Under the pieces are notes generated by a model. That model saw only the letters and a list, made by a program, of their open reading frames with translations. It was not told where the DNA came from and searched no databases. The translations under genes were made by a program, and so were the position numbers. A stretch of DNA of 64,000 bases from Bacilli bacterium (GTDB lineage: Bacteria; Bacillota_I; Bacilli_A; RF39; UBA660), in contig JAFXTH010000005.1 of NCBI GenBank assembly GCA_017525035.1, positions 64,025 to 128,024 of the forward strand. Reading direction: 5' to 3'. Positions 33,252 through 43,292 of the stretch are shown here, in pieces (positions within the stretch are counted from its first letter, which is position 1; each line of letters opens with the position of its first letter).

Positions 33252-33728
33252 ATGAGTAAAATAGAAACTACTTTATGCATATTAAAAAAAGAGGATTCAA
33301 TCTTACTTGCCTTAAAGAAAAGAGGATTTGGTGAGGGTAAATATAATGGTGTTGGAGGGAAAATAGAAGAAAACGAGACTCCTGAAGAAGCAATGATTCG
33401 AGAAACTCAAGAAGAAATTCATGTAACACCAACCGAATATGAAAAAGTAGGTATAGTTGAATTTGATGAATATATTAAAGGCAAAAAAGAGAATTTAGTA
33501 TTTCACCTATATATAGCAAATAAATGGTCAGGAGAACCTACCGAAAGTGATGAAATGAACCCTTTTTGGTTTAAAATTGATAACATTCCATATGATAAAA
33601 TGTTTTCAGATGATAAATATTGGCTTCCTTTGATTATGGAAGGTAAAAAAATAAAAGCATACTTTGATTTTGATGAGAATTGGAATATATTATCAAATAG
33701 AATTGAAGAAGTAGAAAAGTTTGATTAA
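33252..33728 (+). CDS. NUDIX hydrolase, MutT/MTH1-like
   Basis: A 158-residue enzyme with a complete Nudix box (GKIEENETPEEAMIRETQEEIHV, residues about 36-58). The start IETTLCILKKEDSILLALKKRGFGEGKYNGVGGK and later WFKIDNIPYDKMFSDDKYWLP resemble 8-oxo-dGTP diphosphatases of the NUDT1 branch, which sanitise oxidised nucleotides. Substrate choice is inferred. Confidence 0.9.
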   Translation: MSKIETTLCILKKEDSILLALKKRGFGEGKYNGVGGKIEENETPEEAMIRETQEEIHVTPTEYEKVGIVEFDEYIKGKKENLVFHLYIANKWSGEPTESDEMNPFWFKIDNIPYDKMFSDDKYWLPLIMEGKKIKAYFDFDENWNILSNRIEEVEKFD

Positions 33729-33751
33729 AAATCAAACAAGAGGTGTGAAAG

Positions 33752-33868
33752 ATGAAGTATAGTGATTTGCTAGATGCACATCTAAAATATGGTACAACAA
33801 AAGAAAATATTAATATAAGAAATGGATATGAAGTTATTCCTAAAATAGTAGTAGAATTATTTAAATAA
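33752..33868 (+). CDS. 38-residue small protein
   Basis: A short frame encoding 38 residues (MKYSDLLDAHLKYG ... KIVVELFK) behind a good ribosome site AAGAGGTG (33739-33746), in the 170-base gap between the NUDIX gene and the PP2C-like gene. Its codon use is like that of the neighbours. It has no known family. The ribosome site and fit within the operon support translation, but at this length chance cannot be excluded. Confidence 0.45.
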   Translation: MKYSDLLDAHLKYGTTKENINIRNGYEVIPKIVVELFK

Positions 33869-33895
33869 ATGGTATCATGAACAGGTGGTGAAAAC

Positions 33896-34735
33896 ATGTT
33901 AATATATAAAAATACTTTTGAAAATATTAAAACAATTGGATTAAACTTTCCCGTTGAAGATCAGTATTATGCAAATGATAGGGAAGCAATAGTTGCAGAT
34001 GGAATAACTAGAGATCCAATTGGCATTAGTGATTTTTCTAAGCATACAAACATAGATATGATAAAACAATATCCAAGACCTAGTGGTGCAGAGTTAGCTG
34101 CTAGAAAAGTATGTGACTCATTTTCAAATAGTAGTGGGACATTGAAAGAAAGATTAGTAATTGCTAACAAAGAAGTGAAAGTATTAAATCAAAAATATAT
34201 TAAGAATTGTGATTATCTAGAAAATGACTATTATGGTACTGTTGCTTCATGTATAAATATCCAAAATGATATTTTAAATTATGCATATATTTGTGATTGC
34301 GGTATCATCGTGTATGATAGTAACGGTAGTATTAAATTTAAAACTGACGATGACAAAGAATTATATTCTGATCCATATATAGATAAAATAGGTATACCAT
34401 GGTATTTACCTGAAGCAAGGAAAATTGTTAGAAGTAAATATAGAAATAATTTAAATAATATTATTGATGGTAAGTGTGTTTCTTATGGTGCATTAACTGG
34501 TGAAGAAGGTGCCATACATTTTATTAGAGAAGGAAGCGTTCACTTAGATAATGAAGACATCATAGTAGTATATAGTGATGGGTTTACTAATTATTTAAAT
34601 GATAATGAATTTATTAATCAAGTATTAAATTTTGAGCAAGAAAGATTTGAGGAGTTTATTGAAAATAAATCGAAAGAAGACTATGAGAAATATGGAAAAG
34701 AAAAAACATTAGTAATATATAAAACAGTGAATTAA
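33896..34735 (+). CDS. PP2C-like serine/threonine phosphatase domain protein
   Basis: A 279-residue soluble protein with the outline of a PP2C/SpoIIE-type phosphatase: AIVADGITRDP early (metal-binding Asp), GAELAARKVCDSF, a central DYYGTVASCINIQ and late IIVVYSDGFTNYL. The D-G pairs are the usual manganese ligands. The first metal motif is diverged (ADGIT instead of DGMGG), so activity should not be assumed. No kinase partner is nearby. CAGGTGGTG precedes the ATG. Confidence 0.7.
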   Translation: MLIYKNTFENIKTIGLNFPVEDQYYANDREAIVADGITRDPIGISDFSKHTNIDMIKQYPRPSGAELAARKVCDSFSNSSGTLKERLVIANKEVKVLNQKYIKNCDYLENDYYGTVASCINIQNDILNYAYICDCGIIVYDSNGSIKFKTDDDKELYSDPYIDKIGIPWYLPEARKIVRSKYRNNLNNIIDGKCVSYGALTGEEGAIHFIREGSVHLDNEDIIVVYSDGFTNYLNDNEFINQVLNFEQERFEEFIENKSKEDYEKYGKEKTLVIYKTVN

Positions 34736-34779
34736 GATATGGAACTAGAATATAGCTTTTATAAAAAGAGGTGAAATCT

Positions 34780-35418
34780 ATGAAATTAATATTAAGTTCT
34801 TCTGATTTTCTTAATGAGTATTCTAAACAAGTAATAATAAATAATATTGATAAAGAATTGTTGGATAATAAAGTATTATTCATACCTAATGAAAAAGCAA
34901 CTAAAGAAAAAATAAATTCAAATAAATATTATGATAGATTATATAGAGATGGTTTCACAAATAGAGATAATATTTATATATTTGATGAAACTGAAGTTGA
35001 TAGATTTAGAAATCTTAATATTGATTTGATATATATAAGTGGAGGTAATACTTTTGCAACGTTAGATAAAATAAAAAAATGTGATTTTGATAAAGATATA
35101 ATTGATTATATAAAAAATGGTGTAATATATATTGGAGGTTCTTGCGGTGCTCACATAGTAAGTAAAAATATCAAGCACTTAGAAGAGTTAGATAATAATT
35201 ATTTAAATATTAAAGAATATGATGCTTTAGGATTATTTAATGGAATTATAATACCTCATTATAATGAAGAAAAATATAATCCTGAATTAAGAAAACAAGT
35301 GTATAACAATTTAGTAAATGAAAATAAATATAAAGTTTATGCGTTGACAAATGATGATTCATTAGTTATTATTGACGATACAATTATTAAATATAAAGGA
35401 GTTGATCCAAATGAATGA
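34780..35418 (+). CDS. Peptidase E-like (S51) protein
   Basis: A 212-residue protein with YISGGNTFATLDKIK, the nucleophile elbow IGGSCGAHIVSKNI (serine in GSCGA, usually GSSAG), and FNGIIIPHYNE (histidine), the order of the S51 dipeptidase E family of class I glutamine amidotransferase-like fold. Cys next to the serine is unusual. Relatives cleave Asp-X dipeptides, but the role of this branch is unproven. ATG 34780 follows AAGAGGTGA. It overlaps rbgA by 8 bases. Confidence 0.8.
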   Translation: MKLILSSSDFLNEYSKQVIINNIDKELLDNKVLFIPNEKATKEKINSNKYYDRLYRDGFTNRDNIYIFDETEVDRFRNLNIDLIYISGGNTFATLDKIKKCDFDKDIIDYIKNGVIYIGGSCGAHIVSKNIKHLEELDNNYLNIKEYDALGLFNGIIIPHYNEEKYNPELRKQVYNNLVNENKYKVYALTNDDSLVIIDDTIIKYKGVDPNE

Positions 35419-36250
35419 AAATAAAACTAATATAAACTGGTATCCAGGACATATGGCTAAAGCAAAAAGAGAACTTAAAGAAAATATGAAATTAATAGAT
35501 GTTGTCTATGAAGTAATTGATGCCAGAATGCCTGTTAGTTCCAAAGTAGTAGATATGGATGATATCGTTGGTAACAAACCTAAGATATTAGTTGTATCTA
35601 AATATGATATATGTGATAAGAAAGAGACTGATAAAGTTCTTGAAACATATAAGGATTACACTATAGTTAAATGTGATCTTTTAAATGGTAATATCAACGA
35701 GTTAATTAGTAAGACTAAAGAACTTTCTAAAACTATTAATGAAGAACGTCAAAAGAAAGGCTTAAAACCTCGTAAAATTCGTGTTTTAGTTGTTGGAGCA
35801 CCAAATGTAGGTAAAAGCACTTTAATCAATAAATTAGTAGGTAGAAAGGCCGTACAAACTGGTAATACTCCAGGTGTTACTAAAACAATTGGATGGATTA
35901 GAATAAATAATGACATAGAACTTATGGATTCACCAGGAATATTATGGCCTAAGTTAGAAAATCAAGAGAATGCTCATATACTAGCGGCCCTTTCTTCAAT
36001 TAAAGAAGAAATACTTGATACAGAAGATATTGCAAGATTTACTATAAGAAAGCTTGAAGAATTGTATCCGGAAAAATTAAAAGAAAGATATAAATTAGAT
36101 AATATTGACCATGATAATATATATGAAGAAATTGCAAAGAAAAGAGGTCTATTATCTAAAGGGGCAGAAGTTGATTATGATAAAGTATATTTAACAATAA
36201 TTAGAGATTTAAAAGATGGGAGATTTGGAAATATTACTTTAGATAGATAA
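35411..36250 (+). CDS. rbgA: Ribosome biogenesis GTPase RbgA (YlqF)
   Basis: A 279-residue circularly permuted GTPase required for late 50S assembly in Firmicutes. The order is INWYPGHMAKAKRE, then G4 (VSKYD), then G1 (GAPNVGKSTLIN), G2 (TGNTPGVTK) and G3 (DSPGILWPK), with a C-terminal helical domain. ATG 35411 lies inside the end of the preceding gene behind GGAGTTGAT. In Bacillus rbgA sits next to rnhB; here rnhB is two genes downstream. Confidence 0.96.
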   Translation: MNENKTNINWYPGHMAKAKRELKENMKLIDVVYEVIDARMPVSSKVVDMDDIVGNKPKILVVSKYDICDKKETDKVLETYKDYTIVKCDLLNGNINELISKTKELSKTINEERQKKGLKPRKIRVLVVGAPNVGKSTLINKLVGRKAVQTGNTPGVTKTIGWIRINNDIELMDSPGILWPKLENQENAHILAALSSIKEEILDTEDIARFTIRKLEELYPEKLKERYKLDNIDHDNIYEEIAKKRGLLSKGAEVDYDKVYLTIIRDLKDGRFGNITLDR

Positions 36251-36265
36251 CTATAGGAGAATAAT

Positions 36266-37531
36266 ATGGGTAAGAAAAAGAAAAGACATGTTAAAAAGGA
36301 ACCTATTATAATACTTGTATTATTAATTGGGCTTATCGGATATTTTATATTTAATTATGTAGTAAAGCTTATTAATGGTGATCCTAGCGCTTTAAAGATA
36401 AGCTTAAATGGTGATGAAGTAATCACACTAAAATATAAAGATGGCGAATATACCGATGAAGGTGCTAAAGCATCATATAAGGATGAAGATATAACTAACA
36501 ATATTAAGGTATCCGGTAAAGTAGATTATGATAAAGTTGGAACTTATAAAATTAAATACACGGTTAAATATAAAAAAATAGAAAAAGAAATTGAAAGAGA
36601 AATTAAGATCATTGATGAAATAAAACCAGAAATAGAATTAACTGGTGGAGAAACTACATTTTTAATACTTGGAACTGATTACAAAGATAAAGGTGCTACA
36701 GCAAAAGATAACTATGATGGTGATATAACAGATAAAATAGTAATAGATACCTCTGATCTTGATAAAAACAAAATAGGAACATATAAAGTCCATTATAAAG
36801 TTAAAGATTCTAGTGGTAATGAAACAGTCGCTGATAAAATAGTAGAAGTTAAGAAAAAAGGTGCTGCTAATCAAAAAATAGCAGTACTTAATTATCATTT
36901 TTTCTACGAAAACAAAAGTGAAAATTGTAATGAAGATATATGCTTGAATATGAAAAACTTTAGACAACAACTTAAATATCTAAAAGATAATGGTTATACG
37001 ACACTTACAATAGATGAGTTTGTAGCATGGATGTATGGTGAAATAGATGTTCCTGAGAAATCTGTTTTAATTACAATTGACGATGGTGCACATGGTACAA
37101 GTAAAATAAATGGCAACCACTTAATACCAGCATTAGAAGAATATAAGATGCATGCAACATTATTCTTAATAACTGGATGGTGGGATATTAAGAACTATAA
37201 ATCACCATATTTAGATGTCGAGTCACATACACATAATCTACATCTTGGTGGCAATTGCGGTCATAGATCAAAAGTTAATTGCATACCTCATGATGATTTA
37301 CTAAAAGATTTGCAAAAATCAATTAAAATTACTAAATCAGATGCAGCATTTTGTTTCCCATTCTACGACTATACTGATGAATCAATAAAAGTAGTTAAAG
37401 AAGCGGGATTTAAAACAGCATTTGTTGGGCTTAGAAGAAAAGCATCTAGAAATGACGATAAATACAAAATACCTAGATACCCAATATCTGACAACACATC
37501 ACTTGAAACTTTTAAAAGCTATGTTAGTTAA
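36266..37531 (+). CDS. Membrane-anchored polysaccharide deacetylase with DUF5011 domains
   Basis: A 421-residue protein: cytoplasmic lysine-rich start, one transmembrane helix (about 14-34), two bacterial Ig-like DUF5011 domains (about 45-120 and 122-195; YTDEGAKASYKDEDIT, YKDKGATAKDNYDGDIT), then a NodB deacetylase domain (about 200-421) with ITIDDGAHGT and VESHTHNLHLG for metal binding. It probably trims acetyl groups from cell-wall glycan outside the cell. The usual TFDDG is IDDG here. A terminator follows. Confidence 0.88.
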   Translation: MGKKKKRHVKKEPIIILVLLIGLIGYFIFNYVVKLINGDPSALKISLNGDEVITLKYKDGEYTDEGAKASYKDEDITNNIKVSGKVDYDKVGTYKIKYTVKYKKIEKEIEREIKIIDEIKPEIELTGGETTFLILGTDYKDKGATAKDNYDGDITDKIVIDTSDLDKNKIGTYKVHYKVKDSSGNETVADKIVEVKKKGAANQKIAVLNYHFFYENKSENCNEDICLNMKNFRQQLKYLKDNGYTTLTIDEFVAWMYGEIDVPEKSVLITIDDGAHGTSKINGNHLIPALEEYKMHATLFLITGWWDIKNYKSPYLDVESHTHNLHLGGNCGHRSKVNCIPHDDLLKDLQKSIKITKSDAAFCFPFYDYTDESIKVVKEAGFKTAFVGLRRKASRNDDKYKIPRYPISDNTSLETFKSYVS

Positions 37532-37532
37532 T

Positions 37533-37563
37533 AAAAAAACATTATAATTTTATAATGTTTTTT
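37533..37563 (+). terminator. Rho-independent terminator
   Basis: AAAAACATTATAA and TTATAATGTTTTT stem with T-run. Confidence 0.85.
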
Positions 37564-37564
37564 C

Positions 37565-37593
37565 TTTAATTATTATAATTATTTTGCTATAAT
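37565..37593 (+). promoter_or_regulatory. Promoter with extended -10
   Basis: TTTAAT (weak -35), 17-base spacer, TATAAT (37588-37593) with TG at 37585-37586. Confidence 0.45.
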
Positions 37594-37613
37594 CATAATA
37601 TAGGAGTGATGAT

Positions 37614-38711
37614 ATGAAAAAGGATAAAGAAAAAGTAACATCAAATGATGTCTTAGATGCCTTATCAATGCGTATAAACGATGTATTGAAATTCACAAAG
37701 AAGAATAGAGATAAGAAAAATAACTCTTATTTCTGGTTAGTTAAGATCATACTTTTAATATTCTATATTTTTATAATTAGTATATTATTTGATGCTACAA
37801 GAGATTTTGGGGTTTTATTAATATTTACTGTCGGTAAATCATTAAGAAGTGTTTTAGCACTAGGTTGGGCAGCAATTATAGGATTCATGAAAGGCATAGT
37901 AATACTTTATACAATATTTGATAACATCAATACATTTACTGAAAGTGAGTTCTATAAAAAATTATACGTAAAAGATAAACCACTACTTAAAAAGAAAGAA
38001 AAGATATTTGACATTGTTAAAAATGTACTAAAAGGAATTTCAATTGTATTCCTACTTATTACAGGTTTAGCAGCAGCATTAATGCTATTTGTAGCAATTC
38101 TATTCGTAAAATTATTACTTGATGGAGTATATGTTATAAGTCCAATAGTAATTGCCTTAGCCGCATTTGCAATATGTTATTTAAGTTTCAAACATATTCA
38201 AAACAAGTTCTTTAATACTAGACCAGCAATATCAAATTCAAGTTATTTATTAGCAGTTATAGTACTTATTATAGGAGTTGCATTCTTTGCTTATGAAACA
38301 AGTGGTTATGAATATAAAAATGGACTTCCACTAGGCTTTGAAACAATTAAGCAATCAGAAGTATTTGATGTATCAAAAGTAAGTGAGATTAAAATATCTG
38401 CTGATACAAAGCTTGATAGTATGAGAGTATACATTGATAATAGTTTAGTTGATGAAATAAGAGTAGAACTAGAATATTACAATACTACTGAAGTAAGTTA
38501 CATAAAAACATTTAGTGACGATGATACTTTATATTTAATGTTTACAAGTAAATTGCATTTTAGATTCGAAGATATTTATGATGTAGCAAAACTTGCATCT
38601 GCTACATTCAATAACAGCACAATTTACAATTACAACTTATTTAAATATCCTAATATAAAAGTATATGCTAACGAAAAGACAATTAAGAAGATAACTACTA
38701 ACCATAAGTAA
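37614..38711 (+). CDS. Polytopic membrane protein with outside beta domain
   Basis: A 365-residue protein. An N-terminal cytoplasmic region (about 40 residues) is followed by roughly six hydrophobic helices between residues 42 and 230, and a C-terminal outside domain of about 130 residues ([21 protein letters not shown] ... [15 protein letters not shown]) whose strand pattern recalls DUF4097 repeats. Membrane proteins with such tails often act in envelope-stress circuits, but that is inference. Its stop is one base before rnhB, so the two are co-transcribed. Confidence 0.6.
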   Translation: MKKDKEKVTSNDVLDALSMRINDVLKFTKKNRDKKNNSYFWLVKIILLIFYIFIISILFDATRDFGVLLIFTVGKSLRSVLALGWAAIIGFMKGIVILYTIFDNINTFTESEFYKKLYVKDKPLLKKKEKIFDIVKNVLKGISIVFLLITGLAAALMLFVAILFVKLLLDGVYVISPIVIALAAFAICYLSFKHIQNKFFNTRPAISNSSYLLAVIVLIIGVAFFAYETSGYEYKNGLPLGFETIKQSEVFDVSKVSEIKISADTKLDSMRVYIDNSLVDEIRVELEYYNTTEVSYIKTFSDDDTLYLMFTSKLHFRFEDIYDVAKLASATFNNSTIYNYNLFKYPNIKVYANEKTIKKITTNHK

Positions 38712-38712
38712 T

Positions 38713-39348
38713 ATGAAAGAAATCATAGATAATAGAGAATATGAAAAAGAATTAAATAAAAAAGGGATTAAAGTTATTGCTGGTGTGGATGAGGTAGGAC
38801 GTGGACCTTTAGTTGGGCCGGTAGTAACCGCATGTGTTGTACTTCCAGAGGGTTATACATTAGATGGATTAACTGATTCAAAAAAGTTAACTAAAAAACA
38901 ACGTGAGAGGTATTTTGATATTATAAAGAATGATGCTTTAGCAATTGGTATTGGAATAAAAGATGAGAAAGTAATTGATGAAGTTAATATATATGAAGCA
39001 ACTAAACTTGCTATGAAAGAAGCCATTGATAATTGTAATAAAATTATTAAGCTCGAGCATGTATTAATTGATGCAATGAAACTTGATATTGAGATTCCAA
39101 CAACTTCAATTATAAAAGGTGATCAAAAAAGTATAACCATATCAGCAGCCAGTGTAATTGCAAAGGTTACACGTGATAGAATGATGGATGAACTTGATAA
39201 AATATATCCAATGTATGGTTTTTCTAAAAATGCTGGATATGGAACAAAGCAACACATTGAAGCAATAAAGGAATACGGAATAATAGAAGAACATAGAAAA
39301 ACATTTAAACCAGTATGCTTTTATTTAGATAAGATTAATAAGAAATAG
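38713..39348 (+). CDS. rnhB: Ribonuclease HII
   Basis: A 211-residue enzyme that cuts RNA in RNA-DNA hybrids, including single ribonucleotides. [17 protein letters not shown] holds the D-E pair (D26, E27), later VLIDAMKL provides the third carboxylate, and [10 protein letters not shown] and [14 protein letters not shown] are family landmarks. Complete and of normal length. A second RNase H (HIII) is encoded at 55265-56197. Confidence 0.96.
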   Translation: MKEIIDNREYEKELNKKGIKVIAGVDEVGRGPLVGPVVTACVVLPEGYTLDGLTDSKKLTKKQRERYFDIIKNDALAIGIGIKDEKVIDEVNIYEATKLAMKEAIDNCNKIIKLEHVLIDAMKLDIEIPTTSIIKGDQKSITISAASVIAKVTRDRMMDELDKIYPMYGFSKNAGYGTKQHIEAIKEYGIIEEHRKTFKPVCFYLDKINKK

Positions 39349-39382
39349 ATTTTTAATAGTTTTTATTAAAAATCTTTTTTAT
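39347..39382 (+). terminator. Rho-independent terminator after rnhB
   Basis: AGATTTTTAATA and TATTAAAAATCT stem with T-run; overlaps the stop codon. Confidence 0.85.
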
Positions 39383-39431
39383 TCTAAGAAAAATAAAAAT
39401 AAACGTGTTATTATAGAAGTAGGTGATATAT

Positions 39432-41591
39432 ATGACTGTTGATGTATTAGTAGAATTATCAAATAGAAATATTGATAAAACATTCACATATAACGTTCCT
39501 AAAGACTTAGAGGTAGATATCAAAAAAGGTGTAAGAGTTAAAGTGCCTTTTGGAAAACAAAAACTTGAAGGTTTCATTATAGGAATAGACAACAATATAC
39601 AAGATGATTTGAAAGATATATACGAAGTAGTAGATAAAGATGTCATATTAAATGATGAACTACTAAGTCTTGGCCAATATATCAAAGATAAAACTTTATG
39701 TACATTAATAAGTGCTTACCAAACGATGCTTCCAAAAGCTTTGAAAGCACAAGATAGAACTAACATCAAAAAGTCATATACTAAATTACTTGAATTAAAT
39801 ATAGATAAGAACGAAATAAGTAATTATAAATTGAATGATAAACAATTATTAATAATAAATGAAATAATTAATGGTAATAATAAAAAAGAAGATTTGAATA
39901 AGATATCTATTTCTTCAATTAAGACATTATTAACTAAAAATATTATTAAAGAAACACAAATAGAAAAATATAGATTGAATAATGAGTCAAATATTAAATA
40001 TCCAAAATACGAATTAAATCCTGATCAAGTTAAAGCAAGGGATGAAATATTAAATACTGATGACTCTGTATATCTATTTCATGGTGTTACTGGGAGTGGT
40101 AAGACAGAGGTATATATGGATATTATCGAAAAGATGATTAAAAAGGATAAGACAGCCATTGTGCTTGTGCCTGAAATATCACTTACACCTCAAATGGTTG
40201 GAAGGCTTAAATCAAGATTTAATGATACAATAGCAATCCTTCATAGTAGATTAAGTGAAGGAGAAAAGTATGATGAGTATAGAAAGATTGCTAAAGGACT
40301 GGTTAAGATTGTTATTGGAGCAAGAAGTGCCGTTTTTGCGCCATTAACTAATATTGGAGTAATAGTAATTGATGAAGAACATACGACATCGTATAAGCAA
40401 GAATCAAATCCTAAATATAGTGCAATTGATATTGCAATAGAAAGAGCAAAAACACATAATGCTAAAGTAATTTTAGGAAGTGCTACACCTTCACTTGAGA
40501 GCTATTCTAGAACATTAGCTAATATTTATCATTTAGTAGAATTAAATAAAAGAGCCAATGATAAACCTCTTCCTAAAGTTAATATTGTAGATATGAATAA
40601 AGAAAAAAAGAAAGGTTCATATTTTTCTCAAGTGTTAATAGATAAAATAAATGAATGTTTAAATAAAAAAGAACAGATAATTCTTTTATTAAATAGAAGA
40701 GGATATGCTTCGTTTGTAACATGTTCATCTTGTGGCTATGTAAGCAAATGCCCAAACTGCGATGTTACTCTTACTTATCATAAGTCAAGTGATATGGAAA
40801 GATGTCATTATTGTGGTTATGCTATTAAACGTCATGATATATGCCCTGAGTGTCATGAAAAAGCAATTAAAAATTTAGGAGTAGGAACAGAAAAGATAGA
40901 AGAAGAATTAAATAAATTATTTAATGCTAAAATAATAAGAATGGATTTTGATACAACAGGAACTAAAGGTGCACATGAAAGAATAATAAATGCTTTTAAA
41001 AATCATGAATACGATATTCTTTTAGGTACGCAAATGATTGCTAAAGGCCTTGATTTTCCGCTTGTCACTTTAGTCGGAGTAATAAACGCTGACACATCAC
41101 TTATGATTCCAAATTTTAGAAGCAGTGAATATACTTTCCAATTATTATCACAAGTTGCAGGAAGAAGTGGTAGAAGTGATAAGGAAGGTTGTGTTATAAT
41201 ACAGACGTATAATAAAGATCATTATGCTATTAAATTATCTGAGACCCAAGATTACTTATCGTTCTTTAAACAAGAAATGGCGATTAGAAAGAAACTTAAC
41301 TATCCACCATATTGTTATATAGTATCAGTAAAAGTAATTAGCACTGATTATGAAACTGCAAAGAATGAAAGCAACACTATAGCATACAAACTAAGAGAAA
41401 ACCTAACGAATTCTGAAATATTAGGTCCATCTATCGGAAGTATCTTTAAAGTTAAGAATACTTATCGATTTGGAATTACTATAAAATATAAAAAAGAAGA
41501 CAACTTATATCCATATTTAAATATGTTAGTAGAACACTATAAAAACAACGCTAAAATAAGGCTTGACATTGACTTTAATCCAATTTTGTGA
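39432..41591 (+). CDS. priA: Primosomal replication restart helicase PriA
   Basis: A 719-residue superfamily 2 helicase that reloads the replisome at stalled forks. The N-terminal 3'-DNA-binding domain (TFTYNVP, VRVKVPFGKQ) is followed by Walker A GVTGSGKTEVY, the DEEH box and the PriA zinc module of eight cysteines (CSSCGYVSKCPNC, CHYCGY, CPECH), then the C-terminal lobe with GTQMIAKGLDFP and QVAGRSGR. ATG 39432 follows AGGTGAT; an in-frame GTG at 39423 belongs to that site. It ends in TGA. Confidence 0.97.
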   Translation: MTVDVLVELSNRNIDKTFTYNVPKDLEVDIKKGVRVKVPFGKQKLEGFIIGIDNNIQDDLKDIYEVVDKDVILNDELLSLGQYIKDKTLCTLISAYQTMLPKALKAQDRTNIKKSYTKLLELNIDKNEISNYKLNDKQLLIINEIINGNNKKEDLNKISISSIKTLLTKNIIKETQIEKYRLNNESNIKYPKYELNPDQVKARDEILNTDDSVYLFHGVTGSGKTEVYMDIIEKMIKKDKTAIVLVPEISLTPQMVGRLKSRFNDTIAILHSRLSEGEKYDEYRKIAKGLVKIVIGARSAVFAPLTNIGVIVIDEEHTTSYKQESNPKYSAIDIAIERAKTHNAKVILGSATPSLESYSRTLANIYHLVELNKRANDKPLPKVNIVDMNKEKKKGSYFSQVLIDKINECLNKKEQIILLLNRRGYASFVTCSSCGYVSKCPNCDVTLTYHKSSDMERCHYCGYAIKRHDICPECHEKAIKNLGVGTEKIEEELNKLFNAKIIRMDFDTTGTKGAHERIINAFKNHEYDILLGTQMIAKGLDFPLVTLVGVINADTSLMIPNFRSSEYTFQLLSQVAGRSGRSDKEGCVIIQTYNKDHYAIKLSETQDYLSFFKQEMAIRKKLNYPPYCYIVSVKVISTDYETAKNESNTIAYKLRENLTNSEILGPSIGSIFKVKNTYRFGITIKYKKEDNLYPYLNMLVEHYKNNAKIRLDIDFNPIL

Positions 41592-41597
41592 TATAAT
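41569..41597 (+). promoter_or_regulatory. Promoter with extended -10, inside the end of priA
   Basis: TTGACT (41569-41574), 17-base spacer, TATAAT (41592-41597) with TG at 41589-41590. A second perfect TTGACA lies at 41563-41568 but is too far from the -10. Confidence 0.7.
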
Positions 41598-41628
41598 ACC
41601 GGCAATTAAAAGATTGGGGGTTGTGAGC

Positions 41629-42486
41629 GTGCAAACTATGGTTACTATGAGTGAAAAAGCACCAAGATATCATTTGATATTGGAAACAGTATCTGGTGTA
41701 AAATATTATTATGATGCTAATATGGGAACCTTCGTTAGAATGGGGCTAAAAGACACACCATATAAAGCACCACTTCATGTATTTGACATGATAACAGCAA
41801 CTTTTGAATCTCGTGAACAAATGGCACAGACATTTAGTATTAAAGAAGATATTAAAATAATGTATGTTGCATATCGTTTTAAAGGAGAATGGCGCTTAGC
41901 ACCAGTATTTAATAATGAAAAATGGGCTAAACTTGCACATTCATATGGTGAAATTAATACAGTATCTAAATATAGTAAAAGACCTAAACATGTAATTGAT
42001 TTTAGACTTTATTCTAATTTAGAATTATTTAATGATGTATATAAAGAACTTATGGATCCTGAATCAGAATTTGCTGATATTATTATTAAAAACAAAACAA
42101 GAAGAATACATTTATCGCAATTTACAATTAATGCAATAACTAATGCTAGAGCCCATGAGCAAGCTATAAAAGATAAAATGAAAACATTATCAATAGAAAA
42201 TGGACGTGAAGTAGGGTTAGGTGAACTTCCAGTAATATATCTTCAAGATAGAACTGGATACTATCAAGAATTAAGAAATTGTGTTACTAACTATCGTGAG
42301 TTTAGAGTATTATACTTAAATTATTGCAAATATAAAAATGAACAAGCTATGAAATTAAAACCTGACGAAAAGAAAAAGCCAATTGATAATGTAACATCAC
42401 TAAAACTACAAAAGAACCCACCAGTAGGAAAAAAACCAATTGAAAAACCAGAACAACTTTCGTTCTTTAATTTAATAGGAGGATAA
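41629..42486 (+). CDS. Unknown protein, paralog of following gene
   Basis: A protein of about 285 residues, function unknown. The start is uncertain: GTG 41629 has GGGGG at a good distance (41614-41618), and the in-frame ATG codons 41638 and 41647 are alternatives; anything before 41604 would precede the predicted transcript start. The N-terminus RYHLILETVSGVKYYYDANMG and the middle RLAPVFNNEKWAKLAHSYGEIN resemble the next gene (KYYLVREYTSTGDKEYYDLSE; RLTPVFNDQTLNALAKVTEDG), and both end in FRVLYLNY/CRALYLGY followed by a charged tail. No membrane segment. Confidence 0.6.
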   Translation: MQTMVTMSEKAPRYHLILETVSGVKYYYDANMGTFVRMGLKDTPYKAPLHVFDMITATFESREQMAQTFSIKEDIKIMYVAYRFKGEWRLAPVFNNEKWAKLAHSYGEINTVSKYSKRPKHVIDFRLYSNLELFNDVYKELMDPESEFADIIIKNKTRRIHLSQFTINAITNARAHEQAIKDKMKTLSIENGREVGLGELPVIYLQDRTGYYQELRNCVTNYREFRVLYLNYCKYKNEQAMKLKPDEKKKPIDNVTSLKLQKNPPVGKKPIEKPEQLSFFNLIGG

Positions 42487-42489
42487 TAA

Positions 42490-43113
42490 ATGAGAAGAGA
42501 AGGCAAGTATTACCTTGTAAGAGAATACACATCTACAGGAGATAAGGAATATTATGATTTATCTGAAAGATATTTTACTGAAGATCAACCAGAACCAGTA
42601 GCTTTATCAAAAATTGACGCAACAACGACACTATTTGATTCAGCAAGAGATTTCTTCACATTAGTAGATGGAGAACCTATGCAAAGAGATAGTGGTGTAG
42701 GATTATATATAGAATCAGTGCCTGCTAAAGAAAGTGAATTACCAAAAAGATTAACACCTGTATTTAATGATCAAACATTAAATGCACTTGCTAAAGTAAC
42801 AGAAGATGGCGTTAATTTTACTGGTAATGAGCAATATTCATTTTTATTAGCAGCAATTCGTGAGATAATTGATAGAAATAATGGCTTTGCACGTAGTGTG
42901 ATAGAAGCAACAAGTGAAGATACAAAATTAAATGATGAATGTAGGACACTAGTATCTAAGCAAAGTTACAATCCTAATTCAGATATGTTCCCACAATTTA
43001 TGGAACAATTTGGTTCATACAAGCAATGTAGGGCGTTATATCTAGGATATAAAAGACATAAGATTAGAGAAGAAGAAAAGAAAAAACGCGAAGGAGTTCA
43101 ACCAGGAATTTAA
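42490..43113 (+). CDS. Unknown protein, paralog of preceding gene
   Basis: A 207-residue soluble protein of unknown function, 3 bases after its longer paralog, with AGGAGG before the ATG inside that gene's last codons. Shared landmarks are the N-terminal YYLVREY..YYDL motif (also at 12161 and 47928), PVFNDQTLNALAK and QCRALYLGYKRHK. The tail is highly charged (EEEKKKREG). The pair lies directly upstream of parE but is closed off from it by a terminator. Confidence 0.65.
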   Translation: MRREGKYYLVREYTSTGDKEYYDLSERYFTEDQPEPVALSKIDATTTLFDSARDFFTLVDGEPMQRDSGVGLYIESVPAKESELPKRLTPVFNDQTLNALAKVTEDGVNFTGNEQYSFLLAAIREIIDRNNGFARSVIEATSEDTKLNDECRTLVSKQSYNPNSDMFPQFMEQFGSYKQCRALYLGYKRHKIREEEKKKREGVQPGI

Positions 43114-43139
43114 AGAGACAAGACGTCTCTTTTTTTTAT
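43113..43139 (+). terminator. Rho-independent terminator
   Basis: AAGAGAC and GTCTCTT stem, short loop, eight Ts. Confidence 0.85.
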
Positions 43140-43292
43140 TTACTTGCACTAGTTATCAAAAATATGTTATATTTTATATAGAAAAAGAATAAGTTAGAGA
43201 TAGCTTGTTTTTTTATCGCTATATTGTTAACTTATGTAAACTTTGTTTAAATAAGGTATCAATTTAGTTATAATTATATTGGAGTTGATATA

